NCBI RefSeq assembly: GCF_001419985.1
Contig: NZ_LJAL01000002.1
Coordinates: forward strand, 124,001-188,000
Reading direction: 5' to 3'
Origin: Loktanella sp. 5RATIMAR09
GTDB taxonomy: Bacteria; Pseudomonadota; Alphaproteobacteria; Rhodobacterales; Rhodobacteraceae
DNA length: 64,000 nucleotides
Below the pieces are notes generated by a model. It made no database searches. It saw nothing but the letters and a program-made list of their open reading frames with translations, and was not told the origin of the DNA. Of this stretch, positions 45,107-52,784 are shown one piece after another. The translations under genes were made by a program, and so were the position numbers. The stretch's first letter is position 1; the number at the start of each line of letters is the position of its first letter.

Positions 45107-45118
45107 CTCTTGAGATGG

Positions 45119-45140
45119 GCACCGACATCTTTGTCAGCGC
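45119..45140 (-). ncRNA. ANTAR-target hairpin P2 in the nrtA leader
   Basis: Minus-strand RNA GCGCUGAC-AAAGAU-GUCGGUGC: an 8-bp stem with two wobble pairs and a six-base loop. The loop has A at position 1 and G at position 4, the signature recognised by ANTAR proteins. It is the downstream of two such hairpins. Confidence 0.75.
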
Positions 45141-45148
45141 AATTTAGC

Positions 45149-45162
45149 GGGCTTCGTTGCCC
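45149..45162 (-). ncRNA. ANTAR-target hairpin P1 in the nrtA leader
   Basis: Minus-strand RNA GGGC-AACGAA-GCCC: a 4-bp GC stem with a six-base loop carrying A1 and G4. It lies 8 nucleotides before P2, the spacing expected for a paired ANTAR binding site. Confidence 0.75.
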
Positions 45163-45230
45163 CTTAACCGTAGGATGAATGGTACATCTGGGTTCACGCA
45201 ATAAACATTCTGCGCTGCGGCAATATTTCA

Positions 45231-45245
45231 TGCTGCAATACAGCA
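45231..45245. repeat. Short palindrome TGCTG-N5-CAGCA at the head of the leader
   Basis: Inverted repeat 14 bp past the nasS stop, at the 5' end of the nrtA leader. Similar to but shorter than the palindrome at 47519-47537 upstream of nasT. A shared regulator site is possible; it does not match the NtrC consensus. Confidence 0.35.
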
Positions 45246-45258
45246 ATCGCCTAAAAAA

Positions 45259-46404
45259 TTAGCGGAATGGGGTGGTGAAATCGAAGGTTCTGCCGTCAAA
45301 AAAGGCATCCGGCGCAAGAATCATATGACCGCGGGTGGATGCAACAGCTGTTTCAAATTGCAGCGCCCCTTCCTTTTTTTCAGAGGCGCCTGGCATATCG
45401 GCCCCGATACCTGCCAGATTCTGACGGTAAAGGTCGGACCGAAAACAATCCTTGGCCTTCTGAATACCAGCAGCGTCTGCGCCCAACTGACTGGCAATCC
45501 AAGCCGCCTGACTGCGCCACGGAAACGTCGCTGCGTGTTTGTGGAATTGCAAGAACCGGTCGATCTTTAAGGGGTGGGCGTTCAGCGTGGGTACGATATG
45601 ACCAGTCAGCGCTGGATCAATCAGATCTGGTGAAACACTCAGGTGTTCGCTGCGGCCAAGTATTTCGACTGCAAGGTGTTTGTTTTGGGCTTCGTCCAGC
45701 CAAGCAGAGGCTTGGTAGACGGCACGCATCAACCGGCGCGCGACGTTCGGGTTATCTGTGACCCAGTCGTGACGAACCGCGAGTACCTTTTCAGGTGCAA
45801 ATTGCCACACATCTCTGCCACTCATGACGATTTGCGCGACATTTTGTTGAACTGCCACTGTTCCCCATGGCTCTCCCACCCAGAATGCATCGACAAAGCC
45901 ACTCGCGACGGCATCGGCCATGCGTGGTGGCGGCACGGTGATTTCTTCAATGCGCAAATCAGGCATAGCAGATGTCCAATAGGACAAAAGAAGTTGGTGC
46001 ATTGAGTAGTGAAAAGGCACTCCAATGCGCAACGGCTTCCCTTTTCTGCGGCTTAAAGCATTAAGAAGCGCGTTTGCGTCACCAAATGACACGGGGCCGA
46101 TGTCTGCCGCCAACGCCGTTGAAACCCCGAAAACAGTGCCGTTGACTGACAACACCATCAGCGTGTCGACTTTCGCAGGTAAACCTCCAAGCCCGATCGA
46201 CATGGCAACCGGCATTGGCGAAAGCATTTGCGCCGCTTCCAGATGCCCAAGCGCCAGCATATCCCGCAGGGCCGACCAAGATGGCTGACGCACCAGATTA
46301 AGCGCAAGCCCTTCTTCAGAGGCAAAGCCCAATTCCTTTGCAATCACCAACGGGGCACAGTCCACCAATGGCACGTAGCCACAGTTCAAAGTCGTCACGC
46401 TCAT
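45259..46404 (-). CDS. nasS: Nitrate sensor NasS
   Basis: A 381-residue NrtA-like protein without a signal peptide (MSVTTLNCGYVPLVDCAPLV), hence cytoplasmic. In Paracoccus denitrificans and Azotobacter, NasS binds NasT and holds it inactive until nitrate or nitrite binds. Blocks LNCGYVPLVD, MLSPMPVAMSIGLGG and VDAFWVGEPWG match the family. It overlaps nasT by 4 bp, so the pair is made in balance. The nitrate operon leader starts right after its stop. Confidence 0.93.
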   Translation of the reverse strand: MSVTTLNCGYVPLVDCAPLVIAKELGFASEEGLALNLVRQPSWSALRDMLALGHLEAAQMLSPMPVAMSIGLGGLPAKVDTLMVLSVNGTVFGVSTALAADIGPVSFGDANALLNALSRRKGKPLRIGVPFHYSMHQLLLSYWTSAMPDLRIEEITVPPPRMADAVASGFVDAFWVGEPWGTVAVQQNVAQIVMSGRDVWQFAPEKVLAVRHDWVTDNPNVARRLMRAVYQASAWLDEAQNKHLAVEILGRSEHLSVSPDLIDPALTGHIVPTLNAHPLKIDRFLQFHKHAATFPWRSQAAWIASQLGADAAGIQKAKDCFRSDLYRQNLAGIGADMPGASEKKEGALQFETAVASTRGHMILAPDAFFDGRTFDFTTPFR

Positions 46405-46985
46405 GACAACAAATCCGCCGCAGTTACGAGGGCGTGAGCGACATCAATGACTTTGCGGTTTTGCCCCATCGCGGTCTTTCGCAGCAGTTTATAGGCTTCG
46501 TCTTCGGACAGGTTGCGCTGACGCATGAGAATACCCTTGGCGCGGTCAATCGTCTTGCGGTCTTCGAGCGCCTGTTTTGCGGCGTCCAGCTCTGACTGCA
46601 TTTGGCGCATCATCTTGAAACGCGCGATGGCCGTTTGCAAAACCGATTTGATCCGGTCCATTTTGAGCCCATCAACCACGTAGGCACTCACGCCGGCGCT
46701 GAGGGCGGCCTGCGTCAAATCTTCGTCGGTCTGGTCAACAAACAGCGCCACGGCCCGCTTGGAGGTCTCGGTCGCATGAGAGATATGCTCCAGCATATCA
46801 CGATCCGGATTTGCCAAATCGATCAACACGATATCGGGTGCAAAATCTCTAACCGTCCGTTCAAGTGCAGAAATTTGCGCCACAGCCTTTACGTCGGACC
46901 AGCCCGCCTTGCTCAATGCGTCGACGATTTCCCGGACACGTTCCGGGCTAGGCTCGACAATAAGAATGCGCAGATCTTTGATCAT
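46401..46985 (-). CDS. nasT: ANTAR-domain antiterminator NasT
   Basis: A 194-residue protein with a receiver-like domain (about 1-120, with D56 in LIDL at the usual place), a coiled-coil linker and a C-terminal ANTAR RNA-binding domain (TIDRAKGILMRQRNLSEDEA, YKLLRKTAM). NasT binds paired six-base-loop hairpins and stops an intrinsic terminator from forming; just such a leader precedes nrtA. Released from NasS by nitrate, it would switch on the whole nitrate operon. Confidence 0.94.
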   Translation of the reverse strand: MIKDLRILIVEPSPERVREIVDALSKAGWSDVKAVAQISALERTVRDFAPDIVLIDLANPDRDMLEHISHATETSKRAVALFVDQTDEDLTQAALSAGVSAYVVDGLKMDRIKSVLQTAIARFKMMRQMQSELDAAKQALEDRKTIDRAKGILMRQRNLSEDEAYKLLRKTAMGQNRKVIDVAHALVTAADLLS

Positions 46986-47392
46986 ACCGCCGTCATTCTA
47001 TACGCGGCACGAGAGGTCAACTTAATGATAAGCCACCACAAGATATGCGTAGCAAACGACGCACATTAATACGGCACTTCACATCCAACTGCCTATATTT
47101 CGCTCCACTTAAGATGCGTTCAACCGCAATCACAACACATTCATAGCAAGCAATTCATAAGGCAATGCCAGCATCCATTTTGATCCGGGCACTCCCCCTC
47201 AACCGCCAGTGCAGTTTCCTACACTTACGGCATAGTGGAAGCCGCTGTTGATATCGACACTGACAAGCTCGGCTATGTCCATGACTAGGTCCTTGATCAG
47301 CTTGCGTTGCTGCAGCTTGTACGAACGCCTGATTGACATACCGCGCAGCGGCATAGCGTTTTACGCTATTACAGCTATTTTCCCGCTGCGAG

Positions 47393-47474
47393 CGCGCGCA
47401 GCACAATATCAGTAGGTCAGCAATGGGCTCAACCTGTCATTCGCTGCAGTGTGAACCAAGGTCTGCAGCGCGGA
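47393..47474 (+). repeat. Dispersed intergenic repeat, copy 1
   Basis: About 80 bp related to 54045-54129 in direct orientation. Shared blocks are GCGCAGC, GGGCTCAAACCTGTCATTC (one base shorter here), ATTCGCTGCA and a GCGGGAC-like end. Both copies lie in intergenic DNA inside the presumed dusA island. Confidence 0.7.
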
Positions 47475-47518
47475 CGCAGCAGACTTATGCAGTTGCAGCT
47501 AACGCTGACGCAGCATTT

Positions 47519-47537
47519 CCTTGCTGATGCAGCAAGG
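47519..47537. repeat. Perfect palindrome CCTTGCTG-ATG-CAGCAAGG
   Basis: Eight-bp perfect arms with a 3-bp centre, in the gap between nasT and the cupredoxin gene. It could be a regulator site or a small hairpin. Related to the weaker palindrome at 45231. Confidence 0.45.
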
Positions 47538-47660
47538 CTCCTGTTGCCATGCAGCGTATGTCACCGAAGCGGTCATCGGACGCGGCAAGGGCTGGCGAAA
47601 AATAGACTGGCTTGGGTGGCAAACGGATCGAACACTCAACGTGCGGGGCAATGCAAAGAC

Positions 47661-47690
47661 AAAAAAGGCCCGCCAATCTGGCGAGCCCTT
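47661..47690 (-). terminator. Terminator of the cupredoxin gene
   Basis: On the minus strand, GGCTCGCCA-GAT-TGGCGGGCC (one mismatch) followed by six T, 20 bp after the cupredoxin stop. Confidence 0.8.
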
Positions 47691-47710
47691 CGTAGAACCA
47701 AAAGACGTGA

Positions 47711-48055
47711 TTAGGAAACTATGATGGTACCACGCATATTTGCATGGGGTGTGCAGCGGTATTCGAACTTTCCGGCGCCACCAAATGTCATCGTGACTTC
47801 CTGACCTCGGCTCAACAGGCCTGTGTCAAATGCTCCGTTCAGGTCAGTGGCAGAGTGTCGTGCATTGTCTTCGTTGATCCAGGTGATTGAATCGCCAGCT
47901 TTGATTTGAATATCCGCTGGCGTGAATGCGTGACCCTTAATCACGACAGTATGGGCCGAAGCATGTCCATCCGCGCGGGCGACCGCAGCAGAAATTGGTA
48001 GGGCAGCCAAGGCTGCACCGAAGCGAAACGTGTCACGGCGTGTTAATTTAGTCAT
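47711..48055 (-). CDS. Exported type-1 copper protein (amicyanin/pseudoazurin-like)
   Basis: A 114-residue protein with a twin-arginine-like signal (MTKLTRRDTFRFGAALAALP, then ARA). The copper ligands are complete: H67, C101, H104 and M107 (YRCTPHANM). Such cupredoxins carry electrons in the periplasm, for example to nitrite or nitrous oxide reductases or cytochrome c peroxidase; no partner is encoded here. The ATG at 48055 is preferred because GAGGA lies 7 bases upstream; an ATG two codons earlier is too close. A terminator follows. Confidence 0.88.
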   Translation of the reverse strand: MTKLTRRDTFRFGAALAALPISAAVARADGHASAHTVVIKGHAFTPADIQIKAGDSITWINEDNARHSATDLNGAFDTGLLSRGQEVTMTFGGAGKFEYRCTPHANMRGTIIVS

Positions 48056-48445
48056 TATCATGTCCTCTTTTTTTGACTGGCTCCATTTTGAGCCGTCTCT
48101 GAGACAAGACACGTTTTGTTGGCAAAAATAGTTTCATGCACTGCGAGATGCATTGTTTAACCTTCGGCATTGCGAAATTTGAGATGACGTTGCTGCTTCA
48201 ATACGGGACCATTCTGACGAGCACTAAGTCACCCCACAAAGCCTGAGGCAATTTGGCACGTCGATTTCAACGCAGGAGGGAACGACGCTATAGTAAGTCT
48301 CTGCTTCGTCCAGTTGCGTGCGCACAGGAAGGATTATGGCAAGACTTGCGCCAAGTTTGTAATTGACGGCCTCTCTTGTCAGTAAATACCTTCTACTACC
48401 CCACCGAGTCTGCTAAGTCATGGCAGCCTATATAGAAGTTTGCAT
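48056..48445. other. 390-bp divergent promoter region
   Basis: Separates the cupredoxin gene from the ECF sigma operon. AT-rich; must contain both promoters. I see no gene and no strong palindrome. Confidence 0.5.
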
Positions 48446-48988
48446 ATGACCACCCGAAACGACGTTGAAAATATGATTGCGCAGGTGGGTCTAGGTGACC
48501 GCGCTGCATTTTCTTCTCTTTATGATGCAACGTCTGCGAAACTTTTTGGTGTCTGCCTCCGTATCTTAAATGATCGCGCTGAGGCGGAGGATGTATTGCA
48601 AGAGGCTTTTGTCAGGATTTGGCAAAAGTCGAACACTTATGCAGCCAACGGCTATAGCCCGATGACATGGTTGATTACGCTCACGCGCAACCTTGCCATT
48701 GATAAGCTACGGGCACGAAAAGCGGGATCAGTGGACATTGATGAGGTTTATGACCTTGCAGATAGCGGACCCACGCCCGAAGCGGCTGCGGTTGCGTCAT
48801 CTGAAAGAGGTCAGATTGACGGATGTCTGAACGAACTTGAGCCGGAGCGCGCTGGTGCGGTGCGCGATGCCTATCTTGAAGGGCATAGCTATAATGAACT
48901 GGCCGCAAAATATGGTGTGCCGCTGAATACGATGCGAACATGGCTGCGCCGCAGCCTTGCTAAACTAAAGGACTGTTTGACCCGATGA
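48446..48988 (+). CDS. ECF sigma factor (RskA/SigK type)
   Basis: A 180-residue sigma-70 family protein with region 2 (RAAFSSLYDATSAKLFGVCL, then AEDVLQEAFVRIWQKS) and region 4 (SYNELAAKYGVPLNTMRTWL). No region 1 or 3. It overlaps the membrane anti-sigma gene by 4 bp, the usual arrangement for ECF/RskA pairs that answer to envelope or oxidative stress. A TTG two codons upstream is also in frame. Likely targets include its own operon and the fasciclin/MsrB genes. Confidence 0.9.
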   Translation: MTTRNDVENMIAQVGLGDRAAFSSLYDATSAKLFGVCLRILNDRAEAEDVLQEAFVRIWQKSNTYAANGYSPMTWLITLTRNLAIDKLRARKAGSVDIDEVYDLADSGPTPEAAAVASSERGQIDGCLNELEPERAGAVRDAYLEGHSYNELAAKYGVPLNTMRTWLRRSLAKLKDCLTR

Positions 48989-49677
48989 CCGCCGCTGACG
49001 ATCATAATGATGACGTCGCCCTTGCTGGTGAATATGCTTTGCATCTGTTGGATGCTGAGGAACGTCGCGCGTTCGAGGGTCGGTTGAACAATGAATCGGC
49101 CTTGCGGGTTTTGGTTTCTGAATGGGATGCGCATTTTGTTTCTTTGTCGGACGAAACTGCGCTCGTCACGCCGCCTGCAATTGTTAAGGCCCGCATAGAA
49201 GACGCTTTATTCCCTCAACCGGTCAAGGCACGTTCCGGGTTCTCGTTTTGGCGCGCATTTATGGGCGCGGGCTTTGCTGCTGCGTTGGGCTTGGCGGTTC
49301 TTGTCGCACTACCACCGGCCAATGTGCCAGATCCGTTTACGCCGTCATTTACCGCAGAACTGGCGGCAGAAGATCAATCGCTTGTGGTTTTTGCAAGGTT
49401 CGCACCTGACGCCGGTATCCTCAGGATTGACCGGCAGTCAGGCGAGGCGCGTTCGGGCCGTGTGCTGGAACTCTGGCTTATCGCCGAAGGAGCGACGGCG
49501 CCTGTATCTCTGGGCGTGCTACCCGCTGACAGCGAAACTGATATTATGTTACCAGCAGTTTTGATTGACGCCATTGCTGGCGGTACTTTGGCGATCAGTG
49601 ATGAACCAATCGGCGGTTCAACGACAGGTGCGCCAACGGGTGATGTACTGGCCGCAGGCGTCGTTATTTCGATCTAA
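48985..49677 (+). CDS. Membrane anti-sigma factor, RskA family
   Basis: A 230-residue protein with a cytosolic zinc-less anti-sigma head (ALAGEYALHLLDAEERRAFE), one membrane helix (about 92-110, MGAGFAAALGLAVLVAL) and a periplasmic RskA domain ending with DVLAAGVVISI. It should bind and silence the ECF factor encoded just before it. Translational coupling (ATGA) keeps the two in balance. It lies 98 bp before the fasciclin gene. Confidence 0.88.
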   Translation: MTAADDHNDDVALAGEYALHLLDAEERRAFEGRLNNESALRVLVSEWDAHFVSLSDETALVTPPAIVKARIEDALFPQPVKARSGFSFWRAFMGAGFAAALGLAVLVALPPANVPDPFTPSFTAELAAEDQSLVVFARFAPDAGILRIDRQSGEARSGRVLELWLIAEGATAPVSLGVLPADSETDIMLPAVLIDAIAGGTLAISDEPIGGSTTGAPTGDVLAAGVVISI

Positions 49678-49775
49678 AGAATTATTTTGGGGTTTCGTGA
49701 AACTATTTTGCGGCCCGGTCCGTGGGTCTTCGTATAGCTGCACAACAGTGTGGCATTTTTATATGGAGACACACT

Positions 49776-50342
49776 ATGACACCGATCAAGACAACACTGA
49801 CAGCCCTTACTCTGGCAATTGCTGCCAACGCTTCATTTGCTGACGGCCACGCCGCAGCAAACCCGATGGTTGGCGGCGCTGAGATGCTGGTCGAGCGCAA
49901 CATCATCGAAAACGCGGTAAACTCGCCTATTCACACGACGCTGGTTGCGGCTGTGCAAGCCGCCGACTTGGTCGAAACCCTACAGGGCGACGGTCCGTTC
50001 ACGGTGTTCGCACCGGTCAATGACGCATTCGCAACGCTGCCAGCAGGTACGGTAGAAACACTGCTGATGCCAGAGAACAAAGCAATGCTGCAAAAAGTGC
50101 TCACCGCCCACGTGGTTGCCGGTGACATTTCTGCGGCTGACCTTGTTGCAGGTGCACGCGCGAGTTCTGACGGGTTCTTCCACTTCAACGCCGTTTCAGG
50201 CGACGCATTGTCAGCACAGGTACGTGGCGACAACGTCTACATCTACGACGAAAGCGGCAACGCATCATTGGTCACAGTGGCTGATGTTGATCAGTCTAAT
50301 GGTGTAATCCACGTCGTGAACGCGGTTCTGGTTCCAAAATAA
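49776..50342 (+). CDS. Secreted fasciclin-domain protein
   Basis: A 188-residue protein with signal peptide MTPIKTTLTALTLAIAANASFA, then a single FAS1 domain: the H1 box TVFAPVNDAFATLP, a YH-like LTAHVV segment and the H2 box VIHVVNAVLVP. FAS1 proteins mediate adhesion and are often found with RskA-type ECF systems. GGAG lies upstream of the ATG at 49776, which rules out an 18-codon extension. It probably belongs to the ECF regulon. Confidence 0.92.
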   Translation: MTPIKTTLTALTLAIAANASFADGHAAANPMVGGAEMLVERNIIENAVNSPIHTTLVAAVQAADLVETLQGDGPFTVFAPVNDAFATLPAGTVETLLMPENKAMLQKVLTAHVVAGDISAADLVAGARASSDGFFHFNAVSGDALSAQVRGDNVYIYDESGNASLVTVADVDQSNGVIHVVNAVLVPK

Positions 50343-50364
50343 ATTTCGTTTAACCTGACCCAAA

Positions 50365-50390
50365 ATCCCTTCTGCGCAAGCAGAGGGGAT
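50365..50390 (+). terminator. Hairpin between fasciclin and msrB genes
   Basis: ATCCCTTCTGC-GCAA-GCAGAGGGGAT, 11-bp stem with one wobble pair, no long T-run. May be a partial terminator or a processing site. Confidence 0.5.
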
Positions 50391-50418
50391 CTCCTTCACG
50401 CATCAGAAAGGACAAATC

Positions 50419-50874
50419 ATGCAACGTCGTACTTTGCTCACAGGTTTAATCGCACTCGCTGGCACACGTGCCTTTGGTGTGACCGGATCATTCGAGATCA
50501 CCCGCACTGAGGCCGAATGGCGTGCGATGCTGACACAGATCGAATTTGAAGTGATGCGCGAAGAGGCAACAGAGCGTCCATTCAGCAGCCCTTTGGACAA
50601 AGAAACACGCGCGGGCACATATCACTGTAAAGGGTGCGATCTGCCGCTTTACGGGTCTGCACAAAAATATGACAGCGGCACAGGTTGGCCCAGTTTTTGG
50701 GACGCATTGCCAGACGCTATCGGAACACGCCCAGACAATTCGCTGTTTGCAAGCCGGACAGAAGTGCACTGCCGACGGTGCGGATCACATTTGGGGCACA
50801 TCTTTGACGACGGACCACAACCAACGGGCAAGCGTCACTGTCTTAATGGCGTCAGCTTGGTGTTCAAAACCTAG
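50419..50874 (+). CDS. msrB: Exported peptide-methionine (R)-S-oxide reductase
   Basis: A 151-residue MsrB with a Tat-like signal (MQRRTLLTGLIALAGTRAFG). Zinc ligands C70, C73, C118 and C121 and the catalytic C141 (KRHCLNG) are intact, as is the GTGWPSFW substrate loop. It repairs oxidised methionine in periplasmic proteins. A copper protein and a fasciclin gene nearby give it plausible clients. AGAAAGGA precedes the ATG. Periplasmic MsrB needs an electron source, which is not encoded here. Confidence 0.92.
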   Translation: MQRRTLLTGLIALAGTRAFGVTGSFEITRTEAEWRAMLTQIEFEVMREEATERPFSSPLDKETRAGTYHCKGCDLPLYGSAQKYDSGTGWPSFWDALPDAIGTRPDNSLFASRTEVHCRRCGSHLGHIFDDGPQPTGKRHCLNGVSLVFKT

Positions 50875-50925
50875 CGTTTGCACACTTCACGCGGATCCAT
50901 CCACCACGTCAAAAAAGTAGACTCA

Positions 50926-51126
50926 ATGTTTCGTGCACCTTCCCTCACAACAACCTTTGCTCTCACTGCTGCACCAGCGCTTGCCGATGGTCGCGCAAGC
51001 ACCTTGGGCTAGGATTTTCAAGAATACGCAGTGTCCGGCCAGCGCACTGTGTTGTCCCGATGCATGCAGGTTTCCACTCGAGCAGCAATTCATCGGTTAG
51101 TTTGGCCAGTCCCTGTTAACGAGTAA
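50926..51126 (+). pseudogene. Remnant of a secreted protein gene, interrupted by a stop
   Basis: ATG followed by a good signal peptide (MFRAPSLTTTFALTAAPALA) and DGRASTLG, then a TAG; the frame continues open with DFQEYAVSGQRTVLSRCMQV until 51126. The family is not recognised. It may be a decayed last gene of the ECF operon. Confidence 0.35.
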
Positions 51127-51127
51127 C

Positions 51128-51161
51128 GGCCCTTCAGCTGCGACGGCTGGGGGGCTTTTTT
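51128..51161 (+). terminator. Rho-independent terminator after the ECF/MsrB operon
   Basis: GCCCTTCAGC pairs with GCTGGGGGGC (two U-G wobbles) around a 7-base loop, followed by six T. Confidence 0.75.
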
Positions 51162-51266
51162 ACCGCCTTAGAAATAATCCAAAAAGGTTTGAAACTTTTT
51201 TCTTTGCCGTCTCGTGTCTTCATTATCGCGCAAGAAGAAATGCGCAAATTGAGGGACGGTTTGAAA

Positions 51267-52286
51267 ATGGTGATGACGGAGAATACTGATTTTGCCTCTT
51301 GGTTTGGCCTTCGGGAAAACGTGGTGAGCACTGCCATTTGGCCAAATGCCGTTTCGATGCCTCTCAAGCGTCATCCTTCACGTAGAAAGCCAAAATACCG
51401 ACTACGTGGAACACGTCTGTCCACAGCTAGCAAACCTGAGCGGCATACTGCTGAGGCAGTCGTTCACGATCACCAGGGAACATGGCAGGCAAAAACACGC
51501 GCGACAAAAAAAGCGAAGAAATCTCGCGAGCTGCGTCTTGCCGCATGTTTTAGCGCCGCCTTTACAGGCTTTGCGACTGTTGGGGTTCTGACGGTTCAGC
51601 AGGTCCAGGTTTCTAGCAACGTATCGAGCAACATCTTGGAACAGATGCCCGTTACTGGATTGGTCCAAACAACAGTTGACGAATTCACTGGTCTGCCGGC
51701 CGTCAATGTGGAGCGTGCAACTCAGATCGTGACACGAGCGCCCAGCAGCACCATGACGATGAGCGAGCTGCCTCAGCCAACGCCGCCTACACTGACGACG
51801 GATCGTGCACCGCAGCCTGCAATCTTGGATCGCGCGCCACAATTACTTGCAGCGCCACTGCAAGTTGCCCGCGCAAACCTCGTCAGTCGGGGCTTCGAGA
51901 CGCCTGAAATGTTGGTACCTGCTGCATTGAACGCCCCCGCGTTGCCACAGCTTTTCGACTGTCGCACATGCGCCCCGGCCTTTCCACAGTTCGGGCAGGT
52001 CATGTTTGATGTACAGTCATCCGACATTGGCGCTGCAAATGTTCAAGCACTCATGGCTTCGTTGGGGCAGTACCAAAGCACGGTTCGACAATCGCAAATT
52101 GATGTCACAACAAGCCAAGTGCGCTTTTACCGCCCCAGCGATGCACCCGCTGCAGCTTCTTTGGCGGCAATCTACAACGCAGATCTTGTCGATCTCACAT
52201 GGTTCGCACCTGCCGATGATATCGCAAAAATTGATGTGATCCTTGCCAAACAGAACTCAGGTTCTGCGCCCGATGACGGGCAGTGA
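51267..52286 (+). CDS. Single-pass membrane protein of unknown function
   Basis: About 339 residues from the ATG at 51267; starts at 51240 or a TTG at 51189 are also possible. A basic cytosolic head (KPKYRLRGTRLSTAS, KTRATKKAKKSREL) precedes one membrane helix (LAACFSAAFTGFATVGVLTV). A proline-rich stretch follows (ELPQPTPPTLTTDRAPQPA), then a C-terminal domain with a CxxC (FDCRTCAP) and a VRFYRPSDAPAAASLAAIYN end that recalls LytR_C or SPOR-like domains. It is the first of three envelope genes. Function unknown. Confidence 0.7.
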   Translation: MVMTENTDFASWFGLRENVVSTAIWPNAVSMPLKRHPSRRKPKYRLRGTRLSTASKPERHTAEAVVHDHQGTWQAKTRATKKAKKSRELRLAACFSAAFTGFATVGVLTVQQVQVSSNVSSNILEQMPVTGLVQTTVDEFTGLPAVNVERATQIVTRAPSSTMTMSELPQPTPPTLTTDRAPQPAILDRAPQLLAAPLQVARANLVSRGFETPEMLVPAALNAPALPQLFDCRTCAPAFPQFGQVMFDVQSSDIGAANVQALMASLGQYQSTVRQSQIDVTTSQVRFYRPSDAPAAASLAAIYNADLVDLTWFAPADDIAKIDVILAKQNSGSAPDDGQ

Positions 52287-52334
52287 AACCTACTTTTCAA
52301 CCTCAAACTCAGACTTCATAACAGGAAAAGCGCT

Positions 52335-52784
52335 ATGAAAAATCTACCAATCAAATCACTGATGCTGACACTTGGCCTCTTTGCCTCATCCGCTACTCTG
52401 ACGGCCCAAGAGACATCGCAGACGGCCGCACCGGTTATCGAAGAGGCCGAAGAAGCGCCATGGCTGAAGGTCTATTTTGCGTCCGGCAGTGCAACTGTCA
52501 GTGCGGACCAGGCTGCAACTCTCGACCGGGCCGTGCGCACGTTCCGCGAGGGTGATCCATTCGTCATGGTTGTTGCCGGTGGCGCTGATAAAGTCGGTGA
52601 TCCCGCCGCAAACCTTGGACTGTCGCTCCAGCGCGCCACAGCAGTGGCGACGGCGCTCACAAATCGCGGCATCCCGATTGAACGCTTGCAGGTCTTGGGC
52701 CGCGGCAACAGCGAACTTCAAGTTGCAACACCTGACGGGGTCGCTGAAGAAGAGAACCGCGTTGTTGAGATTAGCTGGCGCTAA
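52335..52784 (+). CDS. OmpA-like periplasmic protein
   Basis: A 149-residue protein with signal peptide (MKNLPIKSLMLTLGLFASSA, then LTA) and an OmpA/MotB-type domain: VYFASGSATVSADQAATLD, VMVVAGGADKVGD and the NLGLSLQRATAVATALTNRG helix ending in RVVEISW. Classic OmpA domains bind peptidoglycan, but the usual NxxLSxxRA arginine pattern is only partly kept. It overlaps the Sel1 gene by one base (TAATG). Confidence 0.85.
   Translation: MKNLPIKSLMLTLGLFASSATLTAQETSQTAAPVIEEAEEAPWLKVYFASGSATVSADQAATLDRAVRTFREGDPFVMVVAGGADKVGDPAANLGLSLQRATAVATALTNRGIPIERLQVLGRGNSELQVATPDGVAEEENRVVEISWR

Larger units (their letters stand above)
46986..47660. other. Non-coding region upstream of nasT
   Basis: No gene is supported. 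The part next to nasT should hold its promoter. From 47155 on the DNA is rich in CAGC/GCTGCA motifs, with a dispersed repeat copy (47393-47474) and a perfect palindrome (47519-47537). Two short open frames lack ribosome sites. Confidence 0.6.

Noticed and set aside
47155..47540. CRISPR-like array in the GCTGCA-rich region
   Set aside because: The recurring motifs are short, irregularly spaced and not separated by unique spacers of constant length; no cas genes are present.
49678..49775. ECF-type promoter before the fasciclin gene (TGAAAC with a CCGT about 17 bp on)
   Set aside because: The match is to a very loose pattern and could not be compared with a second copy before the sigma gene itself, so it was not listed as a feature.
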